DNA from: Pseudomonas sp. MMS21 TM103
GTDB taxonomy: Bacteria > Pseudomonadota > Gammaproteobacteria > Pseudomonadales > Pseudomonadaceae
Assembly (NCBI RefSeq): GCF_022132145.1
Contig: NZ_JAJISP010000002.1
Coordinates: 372,001 to 436,000 of the forward strand
Length of the DNA stretch: 64,000 bases
Reading direction: 5' to 3'
Shown: positions 34,694-44,128 of the stretch, piece after piece
Layout of the letters: the number at the start of each line of letters is the position of its first letter
Numbering within the stretch: the stretch's first letter is position 1
Translations under genes and position numbers: made by a program
Notes under the pieces: generated by a model
The model's database searches: none
What the model was told of the DNA's origin: nothing
What the model saw: the letters and a program-made list of their open reading frames with translations, nothing else

Positions 34694-35716
34694 TCAGAAA
34701 CCCGTGGTGGGAATAAAATCGACATCGGTCTTGGGCTCGGCAAGCATCAACTCTCCGATCACCTGATCCAGCGTGCGCCCCTCGAACACAATGGCATGCA
34801 AACCTGCAACCAGTGGCATGTATATCTGCAATTCCTCGGCCTTGTCCTTGAGCACCTTGATGGTGTTGACGCCTTCGGCCACCTCGCCCAATCGTTCCAC
34901 CGCATCCTCGAGGCTCAGGCCCTCGCCCAAGGCGAAGCCGACCTGATAGTTACGGCTTTTCTCCGACGAACAGGTGACGATCAAATCGCCGACCCCAGCC
35001 AGACCGAGGAAGGTCATGGGGTTGGCACCCAGTTGCACGGCAAAGCGGGTCATCTCCGCCAAAGCACGAGTGATCAGCATGCTCCGGGTGTTCTCGCCCA
35101 TGCCCATGGCCGAGGCCATTCCGGCCATGATTGCGTAGACGTTCTTCAGTGCGCCGCCCAGCTCCACGCCAAAGCGGTCGCCACTGGCATAGACGCGGAA
35201 GGTACGGCCATGCAGAGCCTCCTGAACGCGCAGGCACAGCTCTTCATCCTCACTGGCGATCACCGTGGCAGTCAGCGCATGTTCGGCGACCTCCCTGGCC
35301 AGGTTCGGACCGGACAGTACGCCGATGCGTGCCCGCGGGGCGATCTCTTCGAGGATCTGGCTCATCAGCTTGAAGCTATGCGCTTCGATGCCCTTGATGG
35401 TGCTGACCAGCAGCTTGCCATCGAGCTGCTCAGCTACCGGCTGCAGCACCTGACGCAGGACGCTGGAGGGCAAGGCGACAAAGACCAGCTGGCAGGCATC
35501 CAGGGTCGCGGCAAGGTCAGAGAGGGGGACCACACCCGAGTGAATTTTAATCCCCTTGAGATAACGCGGATTTTCGCGCGTAGCGAGGATGGCCTCGACT
35601 TGCTCCGGGTCACGCATCCAATGCAACACATGCTGACCATTCTCCGCCAGCAGGTTCGCAATTGCAGTGCCGAAGCTGCCGCCGCCGAGTACGGCTATGG
35701 GTTGCTGCTCAGTCAT
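34694..35716 (-). CDS. gpsA: Glycerol-3-phosphate dehydrogenase [NAD(P)+]
   Basis: A 340-residue enzyme that reduces dihydroxyacetone phosphate to sn-glycerol 3-phosphate, the first backbone step of phospholipid synthesis. Rossmann loop [17 protein letters not shown] at residues 10-26; [14 protein letters not shown], then [15 protein letters not shown] with the catalytic Lys, and the C-terminal helical domain with [15 protein letters not shown]. Length is standard. It is divergent from the TonB receptor gene; fabAB on the other side gives a lipid-synthesis flavour to the region. Confidence 0.96.
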   Translation of the reverse strand: MTEQQPIAVLGGGSFGTAIANLLAENGQHVLHWMRDPEQVEAILATRENPRYLKGIKIHSGVVPLSDLAATLDACQLVFVALPSSVLRQVLQPVAEQLDGKLLVSTIKGIEAHSFKLMSQILEEIAPRARIGVLSGPNLAREVAEHALTATVIASEDEELCLRVQEALHGRTFRVYASGDRFGVELGGALKNVYAIMAGMASAMGMGENTRSMLITRALAEMTRFAVQLGANPMTFLGLAGVGDLIVTCSSEKSRNYQVGFALGEGLSLEDAVERLGEVAEGVNTIKVLKDKAEELQIYMPLVAGLHAIVFEGRTLDQVIGELMLAEPKTDVDFIPTTGF

Positions 35717-35742
35717 AAAGGTATCCGTTTTGGGCCGTGCGC

Positions 35743-35766
35743 AATGGCAATCTGGATTGCATTATA
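35743..35766 (-). promoter_or_regulatory. gpsA -10 box with an overlapping inverted repeat
   Basis: On the minus strand TATAAT (35766-35761) is followed by an imperfect repeat, GATTGCATT against AATGGCAATC with one extra base (35743-35763). The start of transcription would fall inside it, 30-40 bases before the gpsA ATG. The -35 box is weak (CTGGCC). Confidence 0.4.
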
Positions 35767-35880
35767 CGGGCCGACAGGGCTGCGGCCAGCTTTTAGCTGG
35801 AGCCCAAGCCTTGCGCGGACTGGCAGAAATGCGCTCCCGCGTGTGCAGGTCGACTGAAAAAGCCGCGTGGCTCGGTTAAT

Positions 35881-38025
35881 ATGCCACCCCCTAACCACGA
35901 ACAAGGCCGTTGCGTGGCAATCAACATCCGAGCCTCACTCCACCTGTCCATGCTGGCATTGTTGGCCACTGGCGAAGTGTTGGGCAATGACCTGTTCGAC
36001 AGCGACTACGCCATGCCTGAGGTACTCACTGCCACGCGCCTGAAGCAGTCGCCGGCGGCAGTTCCCGGCAGCGTCACGGTACTCGACAGCGCCTTGATCA
36101 CAGCCAGCGGCGCCCGTGATATCCCGGAACTGCTGCGCCTGGTACCAGGCATGATGGTCGGCTACCGCAACGGCAACCAGGCTACCGCCAACTACCATGG
36201 CAGCAATGTCACCGAGGCACGCCGCCTACAGGTGCTTATTGATGGTCGCTCGGTCTATCGTCCCGGCCTGGCTAGCGTGGACTGGACGGATATCCCCGTG
36301 GCCATCGAAGACATCGAGCAAATCGAGGTGTTTCGCGGACCGAACACCGTCAGCTATGGCGCCAACGCCCTGATGGGGGTGATCAATATCCTCACCCGCC
36401 ACCCCCTCAACAGCCGCGGCACTCGCCTGAAAACCACCCAGGGCCAGCGCGGCATCCATGACTGGTATGCCAGCCACGGCAATGCCTGGCAGGACGGCGC
36501 ACTGCGCCTGTCACTGTCAGGCCTGCAAGATGACGGCTTCGATCACGACCAGTTCGGCCGCGATTACCGCGACAGCCGTCGGCTCAACCGCTTCAGCCTG
36601 TCCGCCAGCCAGCAACTCGACAGCCGTCACAGCCTCGACTGGCAACTGGCGGCCAAGGAAGGCAGCAACCAGCGGCCCTATGGCTATACCCCGGTGTTCG
36701 ACGCAATCGCGCCTGGCGACAAGGGGTCGGACGTAAAGGCCCGCGACTACGCCGGCTCACTGCGCTGGACCCTCGACTTGAGCCCCGAGCACAGCCTCCA
36801 TCTGCAAAGTTCGGCACAGCACTGGCAACGCAAGCAGGTCTGGCGCGCCTGCGAGGCGGAAGTCGCCTTCAGCCCGGCCCTCGGCGAGTTGTGGGATCTC
36901 AACCCCTTCTATGTGGTCAAGTTCGGCGAGAACCCGCTCGGCGCGGTGCCTCCCGGTACGGCCCAGGAACAGGCACTGGCCACCGCCGTGCGCGCGCAAT
37001 TGCTCGGCGGTGCCGCGGCCCCCGTCTGCGGCGACGTCAACCAGAGCATGCGCGAGACCCGCTACGATTTCGAACTGCAAGACACCCTGAGCCTTTCCGA
37101 CGACTTGCGCCTGCTCAGCGGCCTGGGCTATCGCTACGACCAGGCGGACTCCGAGACCTATTTCAACGGCGCATTGAGCAACCACATCTGGCGCCTGTTC
37201 GGCCACCTGGAGTGGCAACTCGGCGCCCACTGGCTGGTGCAGGGTGGCGCCATGCTGGAAGACGACCAGCTGTCCGGCAGCTCGCTGACCCCGCGCATCG
37301 CCGTCAATTACCTGATCACTCCGCGCCACGGCCTGCGCGCGGTGTACTCCGAAGCCGTGCGCTCGCCAGACATGTACGAGAACAACGTCGACTGGCGCTA
37401 CCGAGTGCGCAACCTGCAGCCGCAGGCCTTCGGCCAGAGCAGCGCGACCTATTTCGCCCGTTCCCGTGGCCCCGGCAACCTCGACCAGGAAATCATGCGT
37501 TCGCGTGAACTGGGCTACAACGGCTCATTTGCCGATGCGGGCATCAGCCTGGATATCAAGCTGTTCTACGACGAAATCCACGGCATGATCAGCGAGCCGC
37601 TGCGCAACGACAGGTTTTTCCCGAGCAACGCCAACCGCATGCGCTTCAGCGGTGCCGAGACCCAGATCGACTGGCAACTCAGCCATGCCGACCGTCTGCG
37701 CCTGAGCTACGCCTACGTCGACTTCAGCGCCAGCAGCCGCCTCGATCGGCGCCTCACCGCGCGCCACAGCGGATCCGCCGGCTGGCTGCGCGACTGGGGT
37801 CAGGGCTGGTCGAGCGCGCTGTTCTATTACGGCGCCGACCAGCTCAATCAATTCCATTTCCAACGATTGGACCTGCGCGTGGCCAAGCATATGGTCATCG
37901 GCAATACCGCCCTGGAACTGGCCGGAGTCTTGCAGCAGCGCCTCGACGATGAGGCTCTGACCTGGCAAGAAAACCGCCACGACCAACGACACCTGCTGTA
38001 TTTCAGTGCGGAGCTAGACTTCTAG
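35881..38025 (+). CDS. TonB-dependent outer-membrane receptor
   Basis: A 714-residue receptor. N-terminal signal segment to about residue 36 (LSMLALLATGEVLG). The plug begins at MPEVLTATRLKQSPAAVPG and includes LQVLIDGRSVYRPGLASV and IEQIEVFRGPNTVSYGANALMGVINI, the standard plug signatures. The 22-stranded barrel follows and ends with YFSAELDF, the C-terminal Phe needed for assembly. No N-terminal signalling extension is present, so it does not act through an anti-sigma factor. It is followed after one base by a periplasmic binding protein gene and then a hybrid kinase, all in one operon. The substrate is unknown; no Fur box was seen. Confidence 0.92.
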   Translation: MPPPNHEQGRCVAINIRASLHLSMLALLATGEVLGNDLFDSDYAMPEVLTATRLKQSPAAVPGSVTVLDSALITASGARDIPELLRLVPGMMVGYRNGNQATANYHGSNVTEARRLQVLIDGRSVYRPGLASVDWTDIPVAIEDIEQIEVFRGPNTVSYGANALMGVINILTRHPLNSRGTRLKTTQGQRGIHDWYASHGNAWQDGALRLSLSGLQDDGFDHDQFGRDYRDSRRLNRFSLSASQQLDSRHSLDWQLAAKEGSNQRPYGYTPVFDAIAPGDKGSDVKARDYAGSLRWTLDLSPEHSLHLQSSAQHWQRKQVWRACEAEVAFSPALGELWDLNPFYVVKFGENPLGAVPPGTAQEQALATAVRAQLLGGAAAPVCGDVNQSMRETRYDFELQDTLSLSDDLRLLSGLGYRYDQADSETYFNGALSNHIWRLFGHLEWQLGAHWLVQGGAMLEDDQLSGSSLTPRIAVNYLITPRHGLRAVYSEAVRSPDMYENNVDWRYRVRNLQPQAFGQSSATYFARSRGPGNLDQEIMRSRELGYNGSFADAGISLDIKLFYDEIHGMISEPLRNDRFFPSNANRMRFSGAETQIDWQLSHADRLRLSYAYVDFSASSRLDRRLTARHSGSAGWLRDWGQGWSSALFYYGADQLNQFHFQRLDLRVAKHMVIGNTALELAGVLQQRLDDEALTWQENRHDQRHLLYFSAELDF

Positions 38026-38026
38026 G

Positions 38027-38950
38027 ATGGATTACACCGCCTCACGGATGAGCCCCATGCACTATTCATGGACACGCTACTGGCTCCTATTCTGCTGCCT
38101 CTCGTGCAGCTTGCCGTTGCGTGCTGCCGAGATCATTCTCAGCGGCGCCGAAGACAACCCAGCCATACACGCATTCAGCGCCGCCCTGGCCGAGCTGCGG
38201 CCGCTGGATCGGGTGCGGTTCATGCCGCTGGCACAACTGCCGAGCCCCAAACAAATCCCTGCCGATACCCGCCTGATTCTGCTTGACCTGCCCGCCCTCG
38301 ACTGGCGCCTGAGCACTGCCGGCCCACCGACCCTGATGCTGCGCATCAGTCGGGTGCACGCCCAGGAACGCCTCGGCGATCGCCGTCCGGCAAATATCAG
38401 CCTGCTCTGGAGCGACCCGGCTCCCGCCCGCCAATTACGCCTGACCCGCCTGCTGTTGCCGCAGGCACAACGGATCGGCGTGCTTTACGACGAGCACAGC
38501 CAGTTCCTGCTCGACGAACTGCGCCGCGCCGCCACATCGCTGGGGCTGGAAATCGTTGGCCAAGCCTGGCCGGACAACCGTGACAATCGCCCCCTGCTGG
38601 CCCTGCTGCAGCGCAGTGACCTGATATATGCAGTGAACGATGAGGACCTGTTCAATCCACGCACAGCAAAAAACCTGTTGCTCACCAGCTACGCCCAACA
38701 GCGCGCCATGATCGGCCCCAACTCCAGCTTCGTGCGCGCCGGCAGCCTGGCGAGCATTTACAGCGACCGGCAAGACTGGCTGAACAGCCTCAACCAACTG
38801 CTCGACCAGCCTCCCGAGAGCTGGCCGCGCAGCGCTTACCCCGCCTATTTCAAAGTACTCGGCAACCGCCAAGTGGCGCGCGCACTGGCCATAGAACTGG
38901 CCGATGATGCGCGCCTGGCGCAGCAAGTGGCTGAAGGAGAAAACCTATGA
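38027..38950 (+). CDS. Periplasmic substrate-binding-type protein (ABC_sub_bind family)
   Basis: A 307-residue exported protein with a signal peptide ending LPLRA and text typical of the ABC_sub_bind family (COG2984): RIGVLYDEHSQFLLDELRRAA, SLGLEIVGQAWPDN, QRAMIGPNSSFVRAGSLASIY. No permease or ATPase gene is near, so it is more likely a sensor component than a transporter part. ATG at 38027 lies one base after the receptor stop; ATGs at 38048 and 38057 would place the signal peptide better. It overlaps the kinase start by four bases. Confidence 0.78.
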   Translation: MDYTASRMSPMHYSWTRYWLLFCCLSCSLPLRAAEIILSGAEDNPAIHAFSAALAELRPLDRVRFMPLAQLPSPKQIPADTRLILLDLPALDWRLSTAGPPTLMLRISRVHAQERLGDRRPANISLLWSDPAPARQLRLTRLLLPQAQRIGVLYDEHSQFLLDELRRAATSLGLEIVGQAWPDNRDNRPLLALLQRSDLIYAVNDEDLFNPRTAKNLLLTSYAQQRAMIGPNSSFVRAGSLASIYSDRQDWLNSLNQLLDQPPESWPRSAYPAYFKVLGNRQVARALAIELADDARLAQQVAEGENL

Positions 38951-40875
38951 AGCTGGGCCGTGGCTGGGACCTGCATACCCGCACTCAGTTGATCAGTGTC
39001 GGTCCGGCGCTGCTGATGACTTTGCTGTTGACTGGTTTTTTCACCTTCGAGCGCCTACAGGATCTGCGCCAAGAGCTCGACCACACTGGCCAGTTGATTG
39101 CCAGTCAGCTGGCCCCGGCGACTGAATATGGGGTTATCTCCGGCAACCTTGAGGTGCTCGACGCCCTGTTGCAGGCGACCCTGAAGACCCCGCACGTGCG
39201 CTTTCTCGAAGTGCGTGACCACGCCGACAACATCCTGGTGTATGTCGAACAGCCCAGCAGCAAAGGCCAGGGCAACACACAGGTGGAAATCTTCCATGCG
39301 CCCATTCGCCTGCAGCGGATCGCGCTGGACAGAGACTTTCTGCAAACACCGACTAGTGACGCGGGGCAAGCAACCGAGCACGACCTTGGTCGTGTTGTGG
39401 TCGGCATGTCGAATGACGCCTTCAACAGCCGGCAACAGGAAATTCTCCTCAAAGCCGCGGCGCTGGCGCTGCTCGCCCTGATCCTGACCTTTATCCTCGC
39501 CCGCCGCCTGGCGCGCCGCTTGTCACAACCCCTGAGCGCCATGGGCGACGCAGTCACGGCAATCCAGGGCGGCGACTTCCGCACCGCCCTGCCCGAACCC
39601 GAGGATGGCGAACTGGGCGCCCTGGCCCGACATATCAACAACCTGGCCAATGGTCTGAATCGCGCCGGCCTCGAGCAGGAGCAAGCCATGGCGCTGCTGA
39701 TCAAGGCACGCGAAGAGTCGGAGCGTGCCAACAGCGCCAAATCCGACTTCCTGGCCATGATGAGCCACGAACTGCGCACCCCGATGAATGGCGTACTGGG
39801 CATGCTGCAACTGCTGGAAACCACCCAGATGACCCAGGAACAGGTGGAATATGCGGCGCTGGCTGCCGAGTCCACCGAGCACCTGCTCAAGGTCATCAAC
39901 GACATTCTCGACTTCTCACGCATTGAGCGCGGGGCACTGGAACTGGAATCCATCCCCTTCAACCTGCTGGAACTGGTGCAGGCCTGTGTGCAGGTGTTCC
40001 AGCACAGCGCCCAGCAACGCGGTCTGGAGCTGCAACTGGACACTCAGGGCGGCCTGGAGTCGCTTGAAGTTCAAGGCGACCCGACGCGCATTCGGCAGAT
40101 CCTGGTCAACCTGATCGGTAATGCACTGAAGTTCACCGAATCCGGCAGTATCCGCGTGCAAACCCGCTGGCAAGCGCTGGATGATCAGGTGTTGTGGCTC
40201 ACCTGTGCAGTGCACGACAGTGGCATAGGCATCTCGGCCGAACGCCTGGAACACATGTTCGACGCTTTCCAGCAGGCCGACACCTCGATTTCCCGGCGCT
40301 ACGGCGGTACCGGCTTGGGCTTGCCAATCGCCCGCACCCTGGCCGAGCGCATGGGCGGCACCCTGCGCGGCGAAAGCCAGGAGCAGTGCGGCTCGGTTTT
40401 CACCCTGGAAATACCCCTGCCCTTCTCCCGCCAGCTCCGCCAGATCACCGCCAATGCCCCGGCACAAGAGCACCAGGGACAAGGTCAGGATGTGCTCCTG
40501 GTCGAGGACAATCCAGTCAACCAGACCGTGATCGAGGCCATGCTGCGCAGCCTCGGGTATCAGGTCTGCCTGGTCGGCGATGGTGCCCAGGCGGTACAAA
40601 GCGTGGCGCGCCAGCACTTTGCCGCCATCCTGATGGATTGCCGCCTGCCGATCATGGATGGCTATGAGGCCACCCGACAAATTCGGCACCTCACGGGCCA
40701 GGCCGATATACCGATCATCGCCCTCACCGCCAATGCCTTGCAGGGCGATCGCGAGACCTGCCTGGACGCAGGCATGAATGATTACCTGGCCAAACCCTTC
40801 AAGCGCGCTGATCTGCAACGGATACTGCTACGCTGGCTGCCACCCCGACCTTCGACCAGTGTTCAAGACAGCTAA
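38947..40875 (+). CDS. Hybrid sensor histidine kinase
   Basis: A 642-residue inner-membrane kinase. Helix 1 about 16-36, periplasmic domain of about 125 residues, helix 2 about 167-187, HAMP to about 240. HisKA with phospho-acceptor His274 in MSHELRTPMNGVLGML, HATPase with NLIGNALKFTESG, DSGIGIS and GGTGLGLPI, and a receiver with Asp564 in LMDCRLPIMDGYEA and Lys in LAKPF. There is no Hpt domain, so a separate Hpt protein must finish the relay. The position beside fabA and the layout match P. aeruginosa PA1611, a kinase reported to bind RetS and to feed HptB. Operon with the TonB receptor and binding protein suggests an envelope ligand. Confidence 0.92.
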   Translation: MKLGRGWDLHTRTQLISVGPALLMTLLLTGFFTFERLQDLRQELDHTGQLIASQLAPATEYGVISGNLEVLDALLQATLKTPHVRFLEVRDHADNILVYVEQPSSKGQGNTQVEIFHAPIRLQRIALDRDFLQTPTSDAGQATEHDLGRVVVGMSNDAFNSRQQEILLKAAALALLALILTFILARRLARRLSQPLSAMGDAVTAIQGGDFRTALPEPEDGELGALARHINNLANGLNRAGLEQEQAMALLIKAREESERANSAKSDFLAMMSHELRTPMNGVLGMLQLLETTQMTQEQVEYAALAAESTEHLLKVINDILDFSRIERGALELESIPFNLLELVQACVQVFQHSAQQRGLELQLDTQGGLESLEVQGDPTRIRQILVNLIGNALKFTESGSIRVQTRWQALDDQVLWLTCAVHDSGIGISAERLEHMFDAFQQADTSISRRYGGTGLGLPIARTLAERMGGTLRGESQEQCGSVFTLEIPLPFSRQLRQITANAPAQEHQGQGQDVLLVEDNPVNQTVIEAMLRSLGYQVCLVGDGAQAVQSVARQHFAAILMDCRLPIMDGYEATRQIRHLTGQADIPIIALTANALQGDRETCLDAGMNDYLAKPFKRADLQRILLRWLPPRPSTSVQDS

Positions 40876-41084
40876 AGTATTGCAGGCTTGACCTGCATAG
40901 GCTTACCAATGCGCCCCGCTGTGGCAAGATATCGGGGTCGGAGTACCGTGTTACTCAGCGCGCTGTGACTTTCACCACAACGCAACAGTCTATGACTAGG
41001 CTACCGGTAGACGCACAATAAGTGGCGTGACCGCCCAGGACGATTCACCCAGCCTTGGCGCATGGGAAATATTGAGGAGCTCGC
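40876..41084 (+). promoter_or_regulatory. Leader and promoter region of fabA
   Basis: 209 bases between the kinase and fabA. A short repeat TGCAGG/CCTGCA (40881-40897) follows the kinase stop but has no T-run. Promoter boxes are not clear by eye, and no DesT-type palindrome was seen. A good ribosome site, GAGGAG, precedes the fabA ATG. Confidence 0.35.
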
Positions 41085-41600
41085 ATGACCAAACAAAACG
41101 CCTTCACCCGGGAAGACCTGTTGCGCTGCAGCCGCGGCGAACTGTTCGGCCCAGGTAATGCGCAATTGCCCGCCCCGAACATGCTGATGATCGATCGCAT
41201 CACCCACATCAGCGACACTGGCGGCAAGTATGGCAAGGGCGAGATCGTTGCAGAGCTCGATATCACCCCGGACCTGTGGTTCTTCGGTTGTCACTTCGAA
41301 GGTGACCCGGTGATGCCAGGCTGCCTTGGCCTCGACGCCATGTGGCAGTTGGTCGGTTTCTTCCTCGGTTGGCAAGGCAACCCTGGCCGCGGCCGTGCGC
41401 TCGGCTCGGGCGAAGTAAAGTTCTTCGGTCAGATACTACCGACGGCCAAGACAGTGACCTATAACATACAGATCAAACGCACCATTACCCGCTCGCTGAT
41501 CCTGGCCATCGCAGATGGTACTGTCAGCGTCGATGGCCGCGAGATCTACAGCGCCGAAGGCTTGCGCGTCGGCCTGTTTACTTCTACCGACAGTTTTTAA
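41085..41600 (+). CDS. fabA: 3-hydroxydecanoyl-ACP dehydratase/isomerase
   Basis: A 171-residue hotdog enzyme that dehydrates 3-hydroxyacyl-ACP and isomerises trans-2- to cis-3-decenoyl-ACP, the branch point to unsaturated fatty acids. The catalytic His lies in [20 protein letters not shown] (about 65-84) and the Asp in the following helix. N-terminal text [21 protein letters not shown] is standard, as is the length. It is cotranscribed with fabB 12 bases downstream. Confidence 0.97.
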   Translation: MTKQNAFTREDLLRCSRGELFGPGNAQLPAPNMLMIDRITHISDTGGKYGKGEIVAELDITPDLWFFGCHFEGDPVMPGCLGLDAMWQLVGFFLGWQGNPGRGRALGSGEVKFFGQILPTAKTVTYNIQIKRTITRSLILAIADGTVSVDGREIYSAEGLRVGLFTSTDSF

Positions 41601-41612
41601 AGGATTCCCCCC

Positions 41613-42833
41613 ATGCGTCGCGTCGTGATTACTGGTCTGGGCATCGTTTCCTGCCTGGGCAATGACAAAGAAGCCGTCTCCGCTAGCCTTCGCGCTGGCA
41701 AGTCGGGCATTCGGTTCAATCCTGAATACGCCGAGAAGGGCCTGCGCAGCCAGGTTTCCGGCTCTGTTGACCTGAATCTGGAAGAGCTGATCGACCGCAA
41801 GGTCTACCGCTTCATGGGCGATGCGGCGGCCTTCGCCTACCTGTCCATGCAGCAGGCCATCGCCGATGCTGGCCTTAGTGACGAGCAAGTATCCAACCCG
41901 CGGGTCGGCCTGATTGCCGGCTCCGGTGGTGCTTCGACCTTCAACCAGATGGAAGCCATGGACATCCTGCGCGAGAAAGGCGTCAAGCGTGTCGGCCCCT
42001 ACCGCGTACCGCGGACCATGGGCAGCACCGTTTCCGCCTGCCTGGCCACCCCGTTCAAGATCAAGGGCGTGAACTACTCCATCTCCTCGGCCTGCGCCAC
42101 CAGCGCCCATTGCATCGGCAACGCGATGGAGCAGATCCAGATGGGCAAGCAGGACATGGTGTTCGCCGGCGGCGGCGAAGAAGAGCACTGGAGCCAGAGC
42201 TTCCTGTTCGACGCCATGGGCGCCCTCTCCACCCAGTACAACGAGACCCCGGACAAGGCCTCGCGCGCCTACGACGCCAAGCGTGACGGTTTCGTCATCG
42301 CCGGCGGCGGCGGCATGGTCGTGGTCGAGGAACTGGAGCATGCGCTCAAGCGCGGCGCCAAGATCTATGCGGAAATCGTTGGCTACGGCGCCACTTCCGA
42401 CGGCTACGACATGGTCGCCCCGAGCGGCGAAGGTGCGGTGCGCTGCATGCAGCAGGCGCTGGCCACCGTGGATACGCCCATTGACTACCTGAACACCCAT
42501 GGCACCTCGACTCCGGTCGGTGACGTCGCGGAAAGCCGCGCCGTGCGTGAAGTGTTCGGTGCCAAGGCGCCGGCCATCAGCTCGACTAAGAGCCTGACGG
42601 GCCACTCCCTGGGCGCTGCCGGTGTCCAGGAAGCGATCTACTGCATGCTGATGATGGAAGGCAACTTCATCGCCGGCTCGGCCAACATCGAGGAAATCGA
42701 TCCCGAGATCGCCGACCTTCCGATCCAGCTCAAGACCGTCGAGAATGCCAAGATCGACACCGTCATGAGCAACAGCTTCGGTTTCGGCGGCACCAACGCC
42801 ACCCTGGTACTGAAGCGCTGGACCGGCAAGTAA
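41613..42833 (+). CDS. fabB: 3-oxoacyl-ACP synthase I
   Basis: A 406-residue condensing enzyme that elongates cis-3-decenoyl-ACP, needed for unsaturated fatty acid synthesis. Catalytic Cys in [14 protein letters not shown] near 163, the first His in [11 protein letters not shown] near 297, the second in TGHSLGAAG near 332, and the C-terminal [15 protein letters not shown] loop. fabA-fabB is the classical operon for making unsaturated fatty acids. A strong terminator follows. Confidence 0.97.
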   Translation: MRRVVITGLGIVSCLGNDKEAVSASLRAGKSGIRFNPEYAEKGLRSQVSGSVDLNLEELIDRKVYRFMGDAAAFAYLSMQQAIADAGLSDEQVSNPRVGLIAGSGGASTFNQMEAMDILREKGVKRVGPYRVPRTMGSTVSACLATPFKIKGVNYSISSACATSAHCIGNAMEQIQMGKQDMVFAGGGEEEHWSQSFLFDAMGALSTQYNETPDKASRAYDAKRDGFVIAGGGGMVVVEELEHALKRGAKIYAEIVGYGATSDGYDMVAPSGEGAVRCMQQALATVDTPIDYLNTHGTSTPVGDVAESRAVREVFGAKAPAISSTKSLTGHSLGAAGVQEAIYCMLMMEGNFIAGSANIEEIDPEIADLPIQLKTVENAKIDTVMSNSFGFGGTNATLVLKRWTGK

Positions 42834-42880
42834 AGCGGCACCTGTAGCGGCTGGTTCAACCAGAACCAGTTGATCGCACG

Positions 42881-42909
42881 ACAAAGGGCGCCCATGGGGC
42901 GCCCTTTGT
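42881..42909. terminator. Terminator after fabB, bidirectional
   Basis: ACAAAGGGCGCCC (42881-42893) pairs perfectly with GGGCGCCCTTTGT (42897-42909) around ATG; TT continues on the plus strand. It also ends the convergent methyltransferase gene. Confidence 0.85.
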
Positions 42910-42921
42910 TTTGCCTGGCAT

Positions 42922-43683
42922 TCAAGCCACTTCCTTCACTTCATCGCTTGCCGTCTTGGCCCTGAAGCGCGGCAACAACATGGGCACACGCTGGCGATAG
43001 GCCTGGTACTCCGGATGAGCCCGCAGCAGATCGCGCTCTTCGAAGAAGATGCCGATCAGGATGTAGGCACTGGTCAGCAGTGCGAACAGCAGGTGCGTGG
43101 CTGTCATCTGCGGGGTGCACCAGAAGGCGAAGAACCAGCCCAGATACAGCGGATGACGCACCACCTTGTACGCTGCCGGAGTCTTGAACGGCAGCGCGGT
43201 GTAAGGCTTGCCCAGCAGTTGCAACCAGACCTGACGCAAGCCGAACAGGTCGAAGTGGTTGATCAGGAAGGTGCTGTACAGCACCAGCGCCCAACCGAAG
43301 GCAAACCCGGCCGACAGCAGCAAACGAGCACTGCGATTGTCCACCTGCCAGATGACCCCACCCAGCGGCTGCCAGAAGTAGAACAAGGCAATCAGGGCCA
43401 GGCTGGAAAGCAGGACATAAGTGCTGCGTTCGGCTGCCTGGGGGATGATCCGTGTCCACCAGGCCTTGAAGGCCGGCCTCGCCATCACACTGTGCTGTAC
43501 AGCGAACAACGTCAGTAAGAGCACGTCGATCACCAGGGCATTGCCCAGAGCAAGCTCGGGCACACCGTCTATCCGCTGTGGCACCAGCGGCAAGTTGCCA
43601 ACAAAAGCGATGGCATAGAGAAACGTGGCAAAGAACACGGCATAGCTGGCCACACCGTAGAAAAAGATCGCAAGGCGTTTCAT
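42922..43683 (-). CDS. Membrane methyltransferase, probable methanethiol S-methyltransferase (MddA-like)
   Basis: A 253-residue protein with five or six helices and the C-terminal SAM-binding signature of the isoprenylcysteine methyltransferase/NnrU superfamily: YKVVRHPLYLGWFFAFWCTP (about 176-195) and EERDLLRAHPEYQAYRQRVP (about 221-240). The wording is close to MddA, which methylates methanethiol to dimethyl sulfide in soil bacteria, including Pseudomonas. Without an alignment the substrate is not proven; other volatile thiols or membrane lipids are possible. Confidence 0.7.
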   Translation of the reverse strand: MKRLAIFFYGVASYAVFFATFLYAIAFVGNLPLVPQRIDGVPELALGNALVIDVLLLTLFAVQHSVMARPAFKAWWTRIIPQAAERSTYVLLSSLALIALFYFWQPLGGVIWQVDNRSARLLLSAGFAFGWALVLYSTFLINHFDLFGLRQVWLQLLGKPYTALPFKTPAAYKVVRHPLYLGWFFAFWCTPQMTATHLLFALLTSAYILIGIFFEERDLLRAHPEYQAYRQRVPMLLPRFRAKTASDEVKEVA

Positions 43684-43737
43684 GGTAGGAACCTCATGGC
43701 AGACCAGATCTGATCGGCTGGTCGCTGAATCAAGGGA

Positions 43738-44013
43738 TTAGCAGGCGGCGTGACCGGCATCCAGCACGTTGCACACCTCGGTGATGCGATCCGCCGGAAA
43801 GCCACTGATCTGTGCATGGCGCCGGATCAACTCCGGGCTCTCGGCCAGGTAGATACAGAACAGCTTGTCGTCGGTGACATAGGAGTGCAGCCACTGGATA
43901 TCGCCACCCAAGCCTTTGAGAACCTGATGAGAGTGGCGAGCAGCAACGGCCAGTTCGGCCTGGTTAATTTGCCCGGCACGGGGGATATGGCGTTCGATCA
44001 CATAGCGTTTCAT
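43738..44013 (-). CDS. DUF4242 (SCO4226-like) protein
   Basis: A 91-residue cytoplasmic ferredoxin-like-fold protein. MKRYVIERHIPRAGQINQAEL then IQWLHSYVTDDKLFCIYLAE and ISGFPADRITEV fit DUF4242, whose studied member SCO4226 of Streptomyces binds nickel. The likely metal-site residues (His in the second strand region, Asp pair in VTDDK) are present. It ends with a Cys tail, GHAAC. It stands 54 bases before the methyltransferase gene and may share its transcript. Confidence 0.8.
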   Translation of the reverse strand: MKRYVIERHIPRAGQINQAELAVAARHSHQVLKGLGGDIQWLHSYVTDDKLFCIYLAESPELIRRHAQISGFPADRITEVCNVLDAGHAAC

Positions 44014-44128
44014 GGGTACGTCCTGCCTCGTTTTGCAAAGCTGCAGACCGTTCTGCAGTTGAGGTCAGGTTGCACTGCGCCTGTATCAGTAGAACCACTG
44101 GGCGTGCATGCTTTGTATGGGTTTGGTT

